From assembly GCA_963678585.2 (NCBI GenBank), contig CAXXGA010000002.1, positions 1,736,001 through 1,800,000 of the forward strand: a stretch of DNA of 64,000 nucleotides. The letters run 5' to 3'. The DNA comes from Breoghania sp963678585 (GTDB lineage: Bacteria > Pseudomonadota > Alphaproteobacteria > Rhizobiales > Stappiaceae). The notes beneath the pieces were generated by a model. That model saw only the letters and a list, made by a program, of their open reading frames with translations. It was not told the origin of the DNA and ran no database searches. Position 1 is the stretch's first letter. Each line of letters begins with the position of its first letter. Below are positions 35,265-44,562 of this stretch, piece by piece. The position numbers and the translations under genes are program-made.

Positions 35265-35290
35265 GCGGGCCTCGGCATGAAGAGGCCCGC
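35265..35290. terminator. Bidirectional hairpin between hemB and the MocR gene
   Basis: GCGGGCCTC (35265-35273) and GAGGCCCGC (35282-35290) form a perfect 9-bp stem between two convergent genes. T-runs are short on both sides, so termination strength is uncertain. Confidence 0.65.
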
Positions 35291-35310
35291 AGCTTCACGG
35301 CCCCGCACCG

Positions 35311-36696
35311 TTACGGCATAGCCGCGCCGCCTGCCATGGGCTGATCGAGCAGCCCCTTCAATATGGCGATCGCCGCACGAAACCGTTCCTCACCCGGTAC
35401 CGCGCAAAAGCTGACGCGCACCGCCTGCGGGGCGTTGGTGCGCTCCACCGCAAACGTCGCGCCGTCGCCCACGCGCACGCCCTGCGCCTCCGCTTCCGCA
35501 CATAGATCCGCGACGCGCCAGTTTTCCGGAACCGGCAGCCATGCGATGCCGCCCATAAGCCGGGTTCGGTCGAGCACGGGAAACAACTCCTTCATCCGGT
35601 CGGCCCGTCGCGCCACGCCCGCGCGCACCCTTTCCACCCGTGTTTCCAGCAGTCCGCTGATCAAGAGATGGGAGGCCGCGGCCCCGAGGATCGGCGGCAC
35701 CATCAGCGCCATTGCATTCTGAGCCTGCGCCACCCGCCGAACCAGCCCCCGCGGTCCCGCCGCATAGCCCACGTGCAACGCCGGAGCCACGCATTTGGAC
35801 AGGGAGGTGGAAACAATCGTCCGTGCGGGCAGCAGTTCAGCGAAACTCGGAGCCGTTTCCTCGTGCAAGAACCCGTAGACCTCGTCCTGAAGCACGACCA
35901 GATCGTGCCGGTCCGCAACCTGCGCCAGCGCCTCGCGCCGCTTTGCCGGCATCGTCGTGCCGGTCGGGTTCTGAATGCCGGGCATCAGGCAGACGATGGA
36001 GATCGCATTCGCACGGCAGGCCGCCTCAAGCGCCTCCGGGATCATGCCCAGATCATCCATCTCGATCCCGATGACACGCCGCCCGGAAAGTTCCGCCGCC
36101 GCCATCACGCCGGGATAGGTTACGGCGTCGGCAGCAATCGCGGTGCCAGGACGCATCAACCCCGCAAAGCCGCACGAAAAGACCGACTGAGCCCCGTTGA
36201 ACAGCGCGATGTTCTCCACCTGCACGTTCGGACACCAGCGCGAAAGCAATGGCAGCGCGGCCTCCCGATCCGCCTCGTCGCCCATCACCCCCATGTAACG
36301 AAGCGGAACGGTCCCGTCGCGTGCCCGCATCGCCGCCACCTCTATGGCCTGCGCCACGATTTCTCCCGCCGGTTCCATGAGGAAGGTGTTGATCGCCATA
36401 TCGGTGAACCGGTTCATTTCCTCATCGCGCATATGCGCCATGCGCTGCGGCGTACCCGTTCCCACGAACGTGCCGCGCCCGACCTCTCCGCGAACAAGTC
36501 CGGCAACCGTCAGCGCCTGATAGGCGCGCGACACGGTTCCCGGCGCACATCCCAGTTGCCATGCCGCTTCGCGCACGGGCGGAAGCCGAAGCCCCTCCGC
36601 CAGTTCACCGCTCTCGATTTCGGCCCGCAGAAAGGCCTCCACCTGGCGCGCACCCGGCACGCCCTCACGATCCGCCAGTTTCGAAAATATTGTCAT
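35311..36696 (-). CDS. MocR-type GntR/aminotransferase regulator
   Basis: PLP-dependent transcriptional regulator (461 residues) with an N-terminal GntR winged helix (REAAWQLGCAPGTVSRAYQALTVAGLVRGEVGRGTFV) and a C-terminal class-I aminotransferase fold. The PLP lysine is in TIVSTSLSKCVAPALHVGYA, with NPTGTTMP and QDEVYGFLHEE around the cofactor. It is divergent from a LysE-family exporter gene, a frequent pairing in which the regulator controls its neighbour. Direct TGTATC repeats lie just upstream. Confidence 0.92.
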   Translation of the reverse strand: MTIFSKLADREGVPGARQVEAFLRAEIESGELAEGLRLPPVREAAWQLGCAPGTVSRAYQALTVAGLVRGEVGRGTFVGTGTPQRMAHMRDEEMNRFTDMAINTFLMEPAGEIVAQAIEVAAMRARDGTVPLRYMGVMGDEADREAALPLLSRWCPNVQVENIALFNGAQSVFSCGFAGLMRPGTAIAADAVTYPGVMAAAELSGRRVIGIEMDDLGMIPEALEAACRANAISIVCLMPGIQNPTGTTMPAKRREALAQVADRHDLVVLQDEVYGFLHEETAPSFAELLPARTIVSTSLSKCVAPALHVGYAAGPRGLVRRVAQAQNAMALMVPPILGAAASHLLISGLLETRVERVRAGVARRADRMKELFPVLDRTRLMGGIAWLPVPENWRVADLCAEAEAQGVRVGDGATFAVERTNAPQAVRVSFCAVPGEERFRAAIAILKGLLDQPMAGGAAMP

Positions 36697-36704
36697 AGGT
36701 ACAA

Positions 36705-36719
36705 TGTATCATTTGTATC
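36705..36719. promoter_or_regulatory. Direct repeat, candidate MocR operator
   Basis: TGTATC occurs at 36705-36710 and 36714-36719, a 9-base period, in an AT-rich patch. It also sits inside a spaced inverted repeat TACAA/TTGTA. The site is right upstream of the MocR start and about 90 bases from the divergent exporter. MocR proteins commonly bind direct repeats; the assignment is inferred. Confidence 0.4.
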
Positions 36720-36800
36720 GAAATACGCCAGACACAATCATGCACACAATCAGGAGACAATAACCCCGGCGCCCAGCGCGCCTTGACCGGACCTTGCGCC

Positions 36801-37439
36801 ATGTTCGCCGAATTGACCGCCTATCTGCCATCGTTCATGCCGGCAGACCGTTATGTGCTGTTGTGCCTCTTCGTTATTGCGCTGACGGGCACGCCGGGCC
36901 CTGGCAACATGGCGCTTGCCGCCCTCGGCGGAACCCACGGCCCGGCCCGCACCGTTCCTTTTCTGGCAGGAACGCTCGCCGGGTTCACGACCATCTTCTG
37001 GTTGGCTGCAGGCGGCCTGCTGGCCCTGATCTCAAGCGTGCCGGTCCTGCGCGGGGCGCTGCAAATCGCCTGTATCGCCTACATTCTCTATCTCGCCTGG
37101 GTCATCGCCTCCGCACGGCCCTCCTGCGGAGCGGGAACCTCCGTGACAAAGGCGCCCGGTTTCCTGCGCGGTTTCTGCCTGCATCCGCTTAATCCGAAGG
37201 CCTATGCAATGCAGATCGCCGCCCTGTCCCAATTCACTTCCCCGGACCATTACCTGCGCGATGTCAGCATCATCTCGTTGACGTTCCTCTTGCTCGGCGG
37301 CAGCATCAATTTCTGCTGGGCGCTGGCGGGAACCTTGTTGGCGAAACTCGCCAACGCCCCGGGCCGCCTGCGCGCCGTCAACGTGACACTCGCAACGCTG
37401 ATGGTCGCCAGCACCGTGGCCAGCCTCTTGGTCGCATAA
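36801..37439 (+). CDS. LysE/RhtB family exporter
   Basis: Small amino-acid exporter (212 residues, about six helices). The family signature FVIALTGTPGPGNMALAALGGTHG is complete, followed by LAGFTTIFWLAAGGLLALIS and the Pro-containing GFCLHPLNPKAYAMQIAALSQF. ATG at 36801 fits the family start; a TTG at 36783 is less likely. The divergent MocR regulator probably controls it. The amino acid exported is unknown. Confidence 0.9.
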   Translation: MFAELTAYLPSFMPADRYVLLCLFVIALTGTPGPGNMALAALGGTHGPARTVPFLAGTLAGFTTIFWLAAGGLLALISSVPVLRGALQIACIAYILYLAWVIASARPSCGAGTSVTKAPGFLRGFCLHPLNPKAYAMQIAALSQFTSPDHYLRDVSIISLTFLLLGGSINFCWALAGTLLAKLANAPGRLRAVNVTLATLMVASTVASLLVA

Positions 37440-37523
37440 ACCCTTATCCCGCTTGCCAATCGCGGCGAACGGGTGCAAATCGCTGGTTCCCGTATTCCTC
37501 CCCCAGATACGTGCGGTACCAAA

Positions 37524-38783
37524 ATGTCCAGCGATAAGGCCAAGCCCACCCTGAGCGATCTCCCCGTCACCCTCGCCGATATCGAGGAAGCGGCGCGTCT
37601 GATCGAGGGGCAGGTTGTTCATACGTCCTTCCTGCCCGCCCCCAGCCTTTCCCGGCTGACCGGGGCCGATGTCTGGGTGAAGTTCGAAAACCAGCAATAC
37701 GTCAATTCCTTCAAGGAACGCGGCGCGCTGGTACGCCTGCTGGATCTGACGGATGAAGAACGCGCGCGCGGCGTCATCGCCATGTCGGCGGGCAACCACG
37801 CGCAGGCTGTCGCCTATCACGCCTCCCGCCTCGGCATTCCCGCCACCATCGTCATGCCCAAGACAACCCCGCACGTGAAGGTCGCCGCCACGCGCTCCTT
37901 CGGTGCAACCGTGGTGCTCGCGGGTGAGACCATCGCCGACTCACAGGTGACCGTTGAGCGCCTGATCGACGAGCGCGGCCTCGTGCTCGTCCACCCTTAC
38001 GACGACAAGCGCATCATCGCCGGTCAGGGCACCATCGGACTGGAGATACTCGCCAAGAACGCCGAACTCGATACGATCATAGTCCCCATCGGCGGCGGCG
38101 GCCTGATCTCCGGCATCGCGGTCGCCGTCAAATCGAAGGCCCCGGAAATCGAGATCATCGGGGTGGAGGCAGCACTTTATCCATCCATGTACGCCGAACT
38201 GCATAGCGAAGATGCGCGCTGCGGCGGCAACACGCTGGCCGAAGGCATCGCGGTCAAGAATGTCGGCAAACTGACCCGCCAGATCGCCGGAGCCCTCGTC
38301 GATGACGTCGTGCTGGTCGAGGAAGCCGCCATCGAGCGTGCCGTGAACGCCTTCCTCGCGCTTCAGAAGACGGTGGCGGAAGGCGCAGGCGCGGCGGGGC
38401 TCGCCGCCATGCTCCAGTACCCGGAGCTTTTCCGCGGCAAGCGCGTGGGGCTGGTGCTTTGCGGCGGCAATATCGATCCGCGCCTGCTCGCCTCCATCAT
38501 CGTGCGCGAACTGGCACGCGAAGGCCGCATGGTCGCCATCCGCATGGGAATCCCGGATCGTCCGGGCGTGCTGGGTGAAATCTCCACCCTCATCGGCGAG
38601 ATGGACGGCAACGTGGTGGAAGTCGCCCATCACCGGCTATTCCTCGACGTGCCCGCCAAGGGCGCCATGCTCGACGTGACCATGGAAACCCGCGACAACG
38701 ACCACGCCGACGAGATCATCCGCGCGCTGGAAGGCCGCGGCTACAAGGTGGACCGGCTGGACGCGGCGGAAACGGCGGACTGA
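37524..38783 (+). CDS. ilvA: Threonine ammonia-lyase with C-terminal ACT domain
   Basis: PLP enzyme deaminating threonine to 2-oxobutyrate (419 residues from 37524). The PLP lysine lies in YVNSFKERGAL; ASNHAQ-type substrate motif reads MSAGNHAQAVAYHA; the phosphate loop is IVPIGGGGLISGIA. The C-terminal 80 residues form one ACT domain (MVAIRMGIPDRPGVLGEIST), making it a short, single-ACT enzyme. There is no clear ribosome site; an upstream GTG at 37473 is possible. Biosynthetic or catabolic role cannot be decided from sequence. Confidence 0.92.
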   Translation: MSSDKAKPTLSDLPVTLADIEEAARLIEGQVVHTSFLPAPSLSRLTGADVWVKFENQQYVNSFKERGALVRLLDLTDEERARGVIAMSAGNHAQAVAYHASRLGIPATIVMPKTTPHVKVAATRSFGATVVLAGETIADSQVTVERLIDERGLVLVHPYDDKRIIAGQGTIGLEILAKNAELDTIIVPIGGGGLISGIAVAVKSKAPEIEIIGVEAALYPSMYAELHSEDARCGGNTLAEGIAVKNVGKLTRQIAGALVDDVVLVEEAAIERAVNAFLALQKTVAEGAGAAGLAAMLQYPELFRGKRVGLVLCGGNIDPRLLASIIVRELAREGRMVAIRMGIPDRPGVLGEISTLIGEMDGNVVEVAHHRLFLDVPAKGAMLDVTMETRDNDHADEIIRALEGRGYKVDRLDAAETAD

Positions 38784-38842
38784 CCGGCCAGCCGGTCTCC
38801 GCCCTCCCTCTCCCATCTCATGACTGCCGGCCCGGAGTTATC

Positions 38843-39412
38843 TCAGCCGACAGCCTTCAGATGGCGGATCAACGCCACCGCTTCGGCGGACGGCCTGCAC
38901 TCGCAACGGCGATATTGCGATCCGTCGCGATTGCGTTGCAGGAGGCCGCCGTCGACCATTTCACGGCGCAGCAACGCGGCATCCTCAAACTGATGCCGCT
39001 CCGCCAGAAAGGCGCTCACGCGCTTTTCCGTGAGGGTGGCGCGTGCGGGAAAGCGCGCCCATAGCGCCCACAGGCACAGGATCTGATGAGCCCGCCGCCC
39101 CGGCCAGCGCATGAGACGTCCCCGATCGTCGAAGTGAGCCGCAACGCGAGCAATGCGGGCCGCATCGATGGCGATGGGAGCTTCTCTCTCGACTTCGCGA
39201 ACAACACTGTTGGCGGTGGAACCCTCGGCAGGCGCCATGCCCGCATGTGCGGCGCGCAGGTGCTGGAAGTTGCGGTGCCCGCTTGCACGCGCAAGCATGT
39301 TGAGCATTTCCACGTGGCTCGGCGCGGCTTCGCGCCCCGCCCATTGCCGACGCAGGGATTTCGCCAGCGCGGAGATATCGCTCACCTGATAGGAAACTGG
39401 AATTCGAGACAT
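38843..39412 (-). CDS. DUF2087 domain protein
   Basis: A 189-residue protein with a C-terminal DUF2087 domain: VAAHFDDRGRLMRWPGRRAHQILCLWALWARF, then AFLAERHQFEDAALLRREMVDGGLLQRNRDGSQYRR. Function is unknown; DUF2087 is often linked to DNA-binding or regulatory proteins. The first 60 residues form another helical segment (AKSLRRQWAGREAAPSHVEMLNMLARASGHRNFQHLRAAH) found in some alphaproteobacterial DUF2087 proteins. The start at 39412 follows GAGG. It is convergent with ilvA. Confidence 0.82.
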   Translation of the reverse strand: MSRIPVSYQVSDISALAKSLRRQWAGREAAPSHVEMLNMLARASGHRNFQHLRAAHAGMAPAEGSTANSVVREVEREAPIAIDAARIARVAAHFDDRGRLMRWPGRRAHQILCLWALWARFPARATLTEKRVSAFLAERHQFEDAALLRREMVDGGLLQRNRDGSQYRRCECRPSAEAVALIRHLKAVG

Positions 39413-39975
39413 GACCAATCCTCGAACATGCCTGTCCGGAACGGATTATCACTGATCACCGGCTTGCGATGCGGCACGAGGTCTGGTGTCGGATCGGCGA
39501 AACGAAGCGCAGGTTTAGCTTTCCCGAGACGGGAACGGCGATGCCTGGGTGAACTGCGCGACCCGGAGCGTTTTACTACCGGATCCTCCGGCCGCATTCA
39601 ACATATAGACACCGCTTTCGCGGGCCCCGCCCCTGCGTCATTTGATGCACGGCCCCGATGCCGCAGCATCGCCTGCGCCGATTTCCGGCCTCAACCGGAG
39701 CAACGACCGAAAACCGCAATCGCAGACCATGCGTTTCGTCGCTATTCATCGCCCCGCGCTATTTTCTGCCCGCAACCAACTTTCCTTGGCAGGGTTCGGA
39801 AAATCCGGGATGCTGGGCATACGCCAAATCTCTTAAATTGCCCGAGAAGCCTGACCAAGGCTGTGTGAAAGTGCACAGACACGCCGTCGACAATTGAAAA
39901 CTCGCTCGGAAAACCCCAGTTTCCTGAATAGACGGCCCGCTCGAGAGGCCGCATCTTGCGAAAGGACGCCCCATC
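39413..39975. other. Gene-free interval between DUF2087 and RDD genes
   Basis: 563 bases with no convincing gene, RNA or repeat. Both flanking genes start here, so it must hold their divergent promoters. Nothing specific is seen. Confidence 0.45.
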
Positions 39976-40461
39976 ATGAGCACCATTGACCACGACGCAC
40001 TCTCTGCGCGTGATCCTTTGGAATACATGGCGCTGTTCGAGGGCGTGCGCACCAAGCGCATCCTGGCGTTCGTTGTCGATGTCATGGCCATCATGTTTTT
40101 CACGTTCCTGGCCGGGATTGCCGTGTTCTTCCTCGGCATCTTCACGCTCGGCATCGGCTGGCTGGCTTACGCCTTCCTGTGGCAGGGCGTCGCCATTCTC
40201 TACAGCGCCTTCACGCTGGGCGGCCCCTTCTCCGCCACACCCGGCATGCGCGCCTTCGGTCTTCAGCTCCGCCTCAATGACGGCAGCCGCCCCACCCCGC
40301 TCATCGCCATCGCGCATGTGGTCCTTTTCTGGGTTTCCATGGCCATGATTACGCCGCTGGTGCTTGTCGTTTCCCTCTTCTCCGACAAGAAGCGCCTGTT
40401 GCACGATATCGTCGTGGGAGGCGTCGTGATCAACTCTGCCGCACTCGCACGTCCCTACTGA
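39976..40461 (+). CDS. RDD family membrane protein
   Basis: Small inner-membrane protein (161 residues). The RDD-like motif is in RTKRILAFVVDVMAIMFF, with three hydrophobic segments and a C-terminal LFSDKKRLLHDIVVGGVVI that matches the family's end (K-R-LHD). ATG at 39976 follows AAGGA 9 bases upstream. RDD proteins have been proposed as small-molecule or ion transporters in a few cases; the role here is unknown. Confidence 0.88.
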   Translation: MSTIDHDALSARDPLEYMALFEGVRTKRILAFVVDVMAIMFFTFLAGIAVFFLGIFTLGIGWLAYAFLWQGVAILYSAFTLGGPFSATPGMRAFGLQLRLNDGSRPTPLIAIAHVVLFWVSMAMITPLVLVVSLFSDKKRLLHDIVVGGVVINSAALARPY

Positions 40462-40725
40462 CCCACGCTTGCACAGCCGCCGCGAAGCCGCTACCGATAT
40501 CGGATTGGGAACAGTCTGTTGATCGGCTGACAGGTGACGAACCACCTGCAATCGCGCTTGTCGGGAAGCGCGCCCAAGGTGAGGCTGAAGCCACGAGATG
40601 CCCGCGCATTCGCGCCATTTGCTGACTTCCGGTCGGAAGACGCGACCTGAAAGACACTGGGCCGTTATCACGCTGGCCGCCATCACGCTGGCCGAGAGGG
40701 GGAATCAATTGCGGACGCAGGTCAG

Positions 40726-42558
40726 ATGACGGTTGCCGATATCCAGATGGTGCTGACTTTCGTGATCATCGCGGTCACGGTCGCGCTATATGCGGTGGAG
40801 CGGTTTCCAATTGAGGTCACCGCGCTCGGTTCCGTCGTTGCATTCGTGATCCTCTTCACCGTCCTGCCCCTGGACGGGCCGGACGGCGATCTGGGGCCGC
40901 AGGCGCTGCTGATGGGTTTCGCCAACCCCGCACTCATCACCATCATGGCCCTGCTGATCGTCGGTCAGGCGCTCTTCCACACCGATGCACTCGACAAGCC
41001 GACACAGCACATCCTGAAGATCTTCAGAAAGCTCCGGCTCGCGCCCATCACGCCGATCCTTATCGGCGTGGCAGTCATCAGCGCCTTCATGAACAACACC
41101 CCCGTGGTGGTCATGTTCCTGCCGGTGTTGGCGGCCATGGCCGCTGCAAACGGCACCGCCGCCGCGCGTGTGCTGATGCCGCTTTCCTTCATTGCGATCC
41201 TCGGCGGCATGACCACGCTCATCGGGTCTTCCACCAACCTGCTGGTCGCCGACGTCGCCCAGCGCGTGAGCGATGTCCGGATCGGCTTCTTCTCCTTCAC
41301 GCCCATCGGCACGCTGCTGGCGATCATCGGCTCGCTCTACATCATCTTCGTGATGCCGAAGATACTGACGCCCCGCAGGACCATGGCCGACGAGGTTCAG
41401 GGCCCCGCCGGCGGCAAGCAGTTCATCGCGCAGATACCGATCACCTACAATCACCCGCTGGTCGGTGCCCGCGCCGTCGCGGGCATGTTCCCGAACCTGC
41501 GCGACATGACCGTGCGCCTTGTCCAGCGCGGAGAAAGGCCCTTCCTGCCGCCATTCGAGGGCGTGGAGCTTCAGCCCGGCGACACGGTCATCGTGGCCGC
41601 CACCCGGCAGGCCCTGACCAAGGCGCTGTCATTGCGCAAGCCGATCATGCACTCCAATGACGGCACGAAGGCCTCGCCGGAAGAGCAGACATTCCCGCCT
41701 GGCACCGCCACGCTGGCCGAAGCGGTCGTTGCGCCCGGCTCGCGCATGATCGGGCGCACCACCGCGCAATCGAGCCTGCGCGCGGACAACAACTGCGTCG
41801 TCATGGGCCTGCAGCGCCGCTCGCGCATGCCGCGCATGGCCATGAGCGACATCCGTCTGGAGGCCGGCGACGTGCTGCTGCTGGCCGGGCCCCATGACGA
41901 CATCCAGTCGCTGCGCGGAAACCGGGACGTCCTGCTGCTGGACTGGTCGACGGCGGAGGTTCCCAGACGCCGCCATGCACCGCGCGCACGCGCCATTTTC
42001 ATCGGCATCGTCGGCTGCGCCGCCCTGAACATCGTGCCCGTCGTCACCGCGGCGCTGGCAGGCGCCCTGGCGATGCTGCTCACCGGATGCCTCAACGTTC
42101 GCCAGTCCCTGCGCGCACTCGACAGCCGGATCTTCATGCTCATCGGCGCATCGCTTGCCGCCGCCACCGCGCTGGAGCGCACCGGAGGCGCAAAGGCTGT
42201 CGCGGAAGCCTTGATGGTGGCCATGGAGGGGCAACCTCCCGCCATCATCCTGTCCATGCTGTTCCTGCTCATCGCCGTGCTGACGAATGTGCTCTCCAAC
42301 AATGCGACGGCCGTCCTGTTTGCGCCCATCGCGGTCAACATCGCCCAGCGCACGGGCGTTGACGGCAACGCCTTCGTGACCTGCCTGATCTTTGCCGCCA
42401 ACTGCTCCTTCGCAACACCCATCGGCTATCAGACGAACCTGATCGTCATGGGCCCCGGCCATTACCGGTTTTCTGATTTCATCCGCGCAGGCACGCCGCT
42501 GGTGCTGCTCATCTGGCTATCATTTTCGTTGATAGCTCCGTGGTACTATGGATTTTGA
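40726..42558 (+). CDS. SLC13-family permease with TrkA-C domains
   Basis: Anion/carboxylate or sulfate transporter (610 residues) of the DASS/SLC13 type. N-terminal helices 1-5 carry MGFANPALITIMALLIVGQAL and VISAFMNNTPVVVMFLPVL (the SNT-like signature). The middle holds two TrkA-C-like segments (KQFIAQIPITYNHPLVGARA, GDTVIVAATRQALTKAL and RLEAGDVLLLAGPHDDIQSL). The C-terminal helices contain TNVLSNNATAVLFAPIAVNIA and GYQTNLIVMGPGHYRFSDFI. Substrate is not readable. GCAGGTCAG precedes the ATG. Confidence 0.93.
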   Translation: MTVADIQMVLTFVIIAVTVALYAVERFPIEVTALGSVVAFVILFTVLPLDGPDGDLGPQALLMGFANPALITIMALLIVGQALFHTDALDKPTQHILKIFRKLRLAPITPILIGVAVISAFMNNTPVVVMFLPVLAAMAAANGTAAARVLMPLSFIAILGGMTTLIGSSTNLLVADVAQRVSDVRIGFFSFTPIGTLLAIIGSLYIIFVMPKILTPRRTMADEVQGPAGGKQFIAQIPITYNHPLVGARAVAGMFPNLRDMTVRLVQRGERPFLPPFEGVELQPGDTVIVAATRQALTKALSLRKPIMHSNDGTKASPEEQTFPPGTATLAEAVVAPGSRMIGRTTAQSSLRADNNCVVMGLQRRSRMPRMAMSDIRLEAGDVLLLAGPHDDIQSLRGNRDVLLLDWSTAEVPRRRHAPRARAIFIGIVGCAALNIVPVVTAALAGALAMLLTGCLNVRQSLRALDSRIFMLIGASLAAATALERTGGAKAVAEALMVAMEGQPPAIILSMLFLLIAVLTNVLSNNATAVLFAPIAVNIAQRTGVDGNAFVTCLIFAANCSFATPIGYQTNLIVMGPGHYRFSDFIRAGTPLVLLIWLSFSLIAPWYYGF

Positions 42559-42714
42559 CAAATCCGCTTGCATTGCCCGACAATGAACGAAACAGTCTTG
42601 GTGGATGTATTTACCGAACTTCTTTTTTTCGGTTTGGGAGCATACCGTTACGGGATATTCCGAGCGACAACTTTGCCTGTTTCGGAACATTGATTTAGGT
42701 GCGAGGCTTGGGCC

Positions 42715-43476
42715 ATGACGAAGCCCATTACGGACAATCCGCAGTTCTATCTGACTGCGCCCTCTCCCTGTCCCTACCTGCCGGATCAGGAGGAACGAAA
42801 GGTATTCACCCATCTCGTGGGTGAGCGCGCCACGTTTCTCAACGACGTCCTGACCCATGGCGGCTTCCGTCGCTCCCAGAACATCGCCTATCGCCCGGCC
42901 TGCGACAATTGCCGGGCCTGTACCTCCGTACGCGTGCTCGTCGACGAGTTCGACTACACCCGCTCCCTGCGCCGCACGCGCAATGCGGGCCGGATCTATG
43001 TGGGCAAGGAAGAGCCCCCCACCCCGTCGACCGAGCAATACGAGTTGTTCAGCCGCTATCTCGGGGCCCGCCACGGTGAAGGCGGCATGGCCGACATGCG
43101 CCTTCTCGATTATGCCCTGATGATCGAGGATACCCATGTCGACACGGTCCTGATCGAATACCGCCGCCGCGCAGACGACAGGCCTGACCTTCCCGAGGAA
43201 GAACGAGGCGACGGCCCGCTGGTGGCCGCCGCACTCACGGATGTGCTCTCTGATGGGTTATCGATGGTCTATTCGTTCTTCGAGCCGGAAATGCGCCATT
43301 TCTCCTTCGGCACATACCTGATCCTCGACCACATCGAACGCGCGCGGAAAATGGGCCTGCCATACGTCTATCTGGGCTACTGGGTGCCGGGTTCCAAGAA
43401 GATGGAATACAAGACCCGCTTCCAGCCGCAGGAACGCCTCGGCCCGCAAGGCTGGATGCCCGCCCCGCGCGACTGA
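42715..43476 (+). CDS. bpt: Aspartate/glutamate leucyltransferase Bpt
   Basis: Aminoacyl-tRNA-protein transferase (253 residues) that tags N-terminal Asp/Glu proteins with leucine for ClpAP degradation. N-terminal motif: YRPACDNCRACTSVRVLVDEF (four cysteines in the usual spacing, ending CRACTS). Later motifs: GLSMVYSFFEPEMRHFSFGTY, GLPYVYLGYWVPGSKKMEYKTRF. Lengths and motifs match the Bpt subgroup of ATE1-like enzymes rather than arginyltransferases. ATG at 42715 is preceded by GAGG. Confidence 0.95.
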   Translation: MTKPITDNPQFYLTAPSPCPYLPDQEERKVFTHLVGERATFLNDVLTHGGFRRSQNIAYRPACDNCRACTSVRVLVDEFDYTRSLRRTRNAGRIYVGKEEPPTPSTEQYELFSRYLGARHGEGGMADMRLLDYALMIEDTHVDTVLIEYRRRADDRPDLPEEERGDGPLVAAALTDVLSDGLSMVYSFFEPEMRHFSFGTYLILDHIERARKMGLPYVYLGYWVPGSKKMEYKTRFQPQERLGPQGWMPAPRD

Positions 43477-43537
43477 TGTCAGCCGGACGCGAGAACCCGC
43501 CGCAAGGCGTGCGGGCCCATCGGATCACATGCCCGTC

Positions 43538-44203
43538 TCAGGTCAGATGTGCAGCGATCGCGTCGAAGACATCCCGGAACATCTGCGTCGTCAGCCGTCC
43601 CGTGTTCGTGTTGTAGCGCGAGCAGTGGTAGCTGTCGAAAAGCGTGAAATCGCCCATGTCATGCGCCGCATTGTGGGCGAACGGATAGGAAGCCCGACGC
43701 TTGCCGAGCGTCGTCAGAACCGTCTCGTGCGCCACCCGCCCCAACGCCAGAATGGCGGAGAGGTTCGGCATCTCGGCCATCGTGTTGATCAGGAACGGGC
43801 GGCACGCCTTGATTTCCGGCCCCGTCGGCTTGTTCTCCGGCGGCACGCAGCGAACGGCATTGGTGATCGCCGCCCCCACCAGTTCCAGCCCGTCATCGGG
43901 ACGTGCCTGAAATTTGCCGCGCGAATAGCCGTAGAGGTCGAGCGTCTCGTAGAGAAGATCGCCCGCGTAATCGCCGGTAAACGGCCGCCCCGACTTGTTC
44001 GCCCCGCGAAGCCCCGGCGCCAGCCCCACGACCAGCAGCCGCACGGATGCCGGACCGCCCTGCGGCAGAAAGCTCGGCACCGGAGCGTTGAACCATTCCG
44101 GCTCGCGTGCGCGATGGAACTCGCGAAACTCCACCAGCCTTGGACAGAGTGGGCAATCCCGATCCGGATCGCACACGGAAGCTGGCTGAGACGCAGAAGA
44201 CAT
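43538..44203 (-). CDS. Type-5 uracil-DNA glycosylase (UDGb)
   Basis: DNA-repair glycosylase (221 residues) removing uracil and related bases. The family-5 motif GLAPGLRGANKSGRPFTGDYAGDLLY carries the residues typical of UDGb rather than type-4. Cysteines for the Fe-S cluster are in CDPDRDCPLCPRLVEFR and in NAVRCVPPENKPTGPEIKACRPF. The C-terminal base-pocket motif is DSYHCSRYNTNTGRLT. The type-5 assignment is by these motifs. Confidence 0.93.
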   Translation of the reverse strand: MSSASQPASVCDPDRDCPLCPRLVEFREFHRAREPEWFNAPVPSFLPQGGPASVRLLVVGLAPGLRGANKSGRPFTGDYAGDLLYETLDLYGYSRGKFQARPDDGLELVGAAITNAVRCVPPENKPTGPEIKACRPFLINTMAEMPNLSAILALGRVAHETVLTTLGKRRASYPFAHNAAHDMGDFTLFDSYHCSRYNTNTGRLTTQMFRDVFDAIAAHLT

Positions 44204-44562
44204 GAGGCACGTTTCCCTGATTTCGGGCCTATGGCGAGGACTGATGGCAAGGACCGGGCACAGACCCGTTCACTCGAATCGTCATTCCGCTTCTGATTAA
44301 ACCAGATCCACCCTCAGGCAACGCTGAAACCGCAACAAGTCGCCTCGCCCGCGCCAGAAGGCAAAGGATTCACCCCGACAGCAGAGGATTCAAAAGCGCC
44401 AATCCATGATGCGGTACCGACAAGCGCTATGCGGAAACGAAAAGAGCCGGAACCGGGGCATCCCGGTTCCGGCTCTGAAATGGATTGCGCACGTAGCATC
44501 GGCTCCCCACGCCTCCCCCGAAATACGGGAGGGTCCGAAGAGCCGAAACTCAAAACGACGAG
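44204..44562. other. Interval between UDG and NYN genes
   Basis: 359 bases. It holds the strong terminator for the NYN gene (44434-44476) and the UDG promoter region. No gene, RNA or repeat is otherwise seen. Confidence 0.5.
44434..44476 (-). terminator. Terminator of the NYN-domain gene
   Basis: A perfect 15-bp stem (44443-44457 with 44462-44476) with a 4-nt loop; read on the minus strand it is followed by a TTTCGTTT-type tract. Very strong intrinsic terminator about 85 bases after the stop. Confidence 0.9.

Noticed and set aside
39642..39836. A 64-codon plus-strand ORF in the 39.4-40.0 kb interval
   Set aside because: No ribosome site, unusual composition and no motif.
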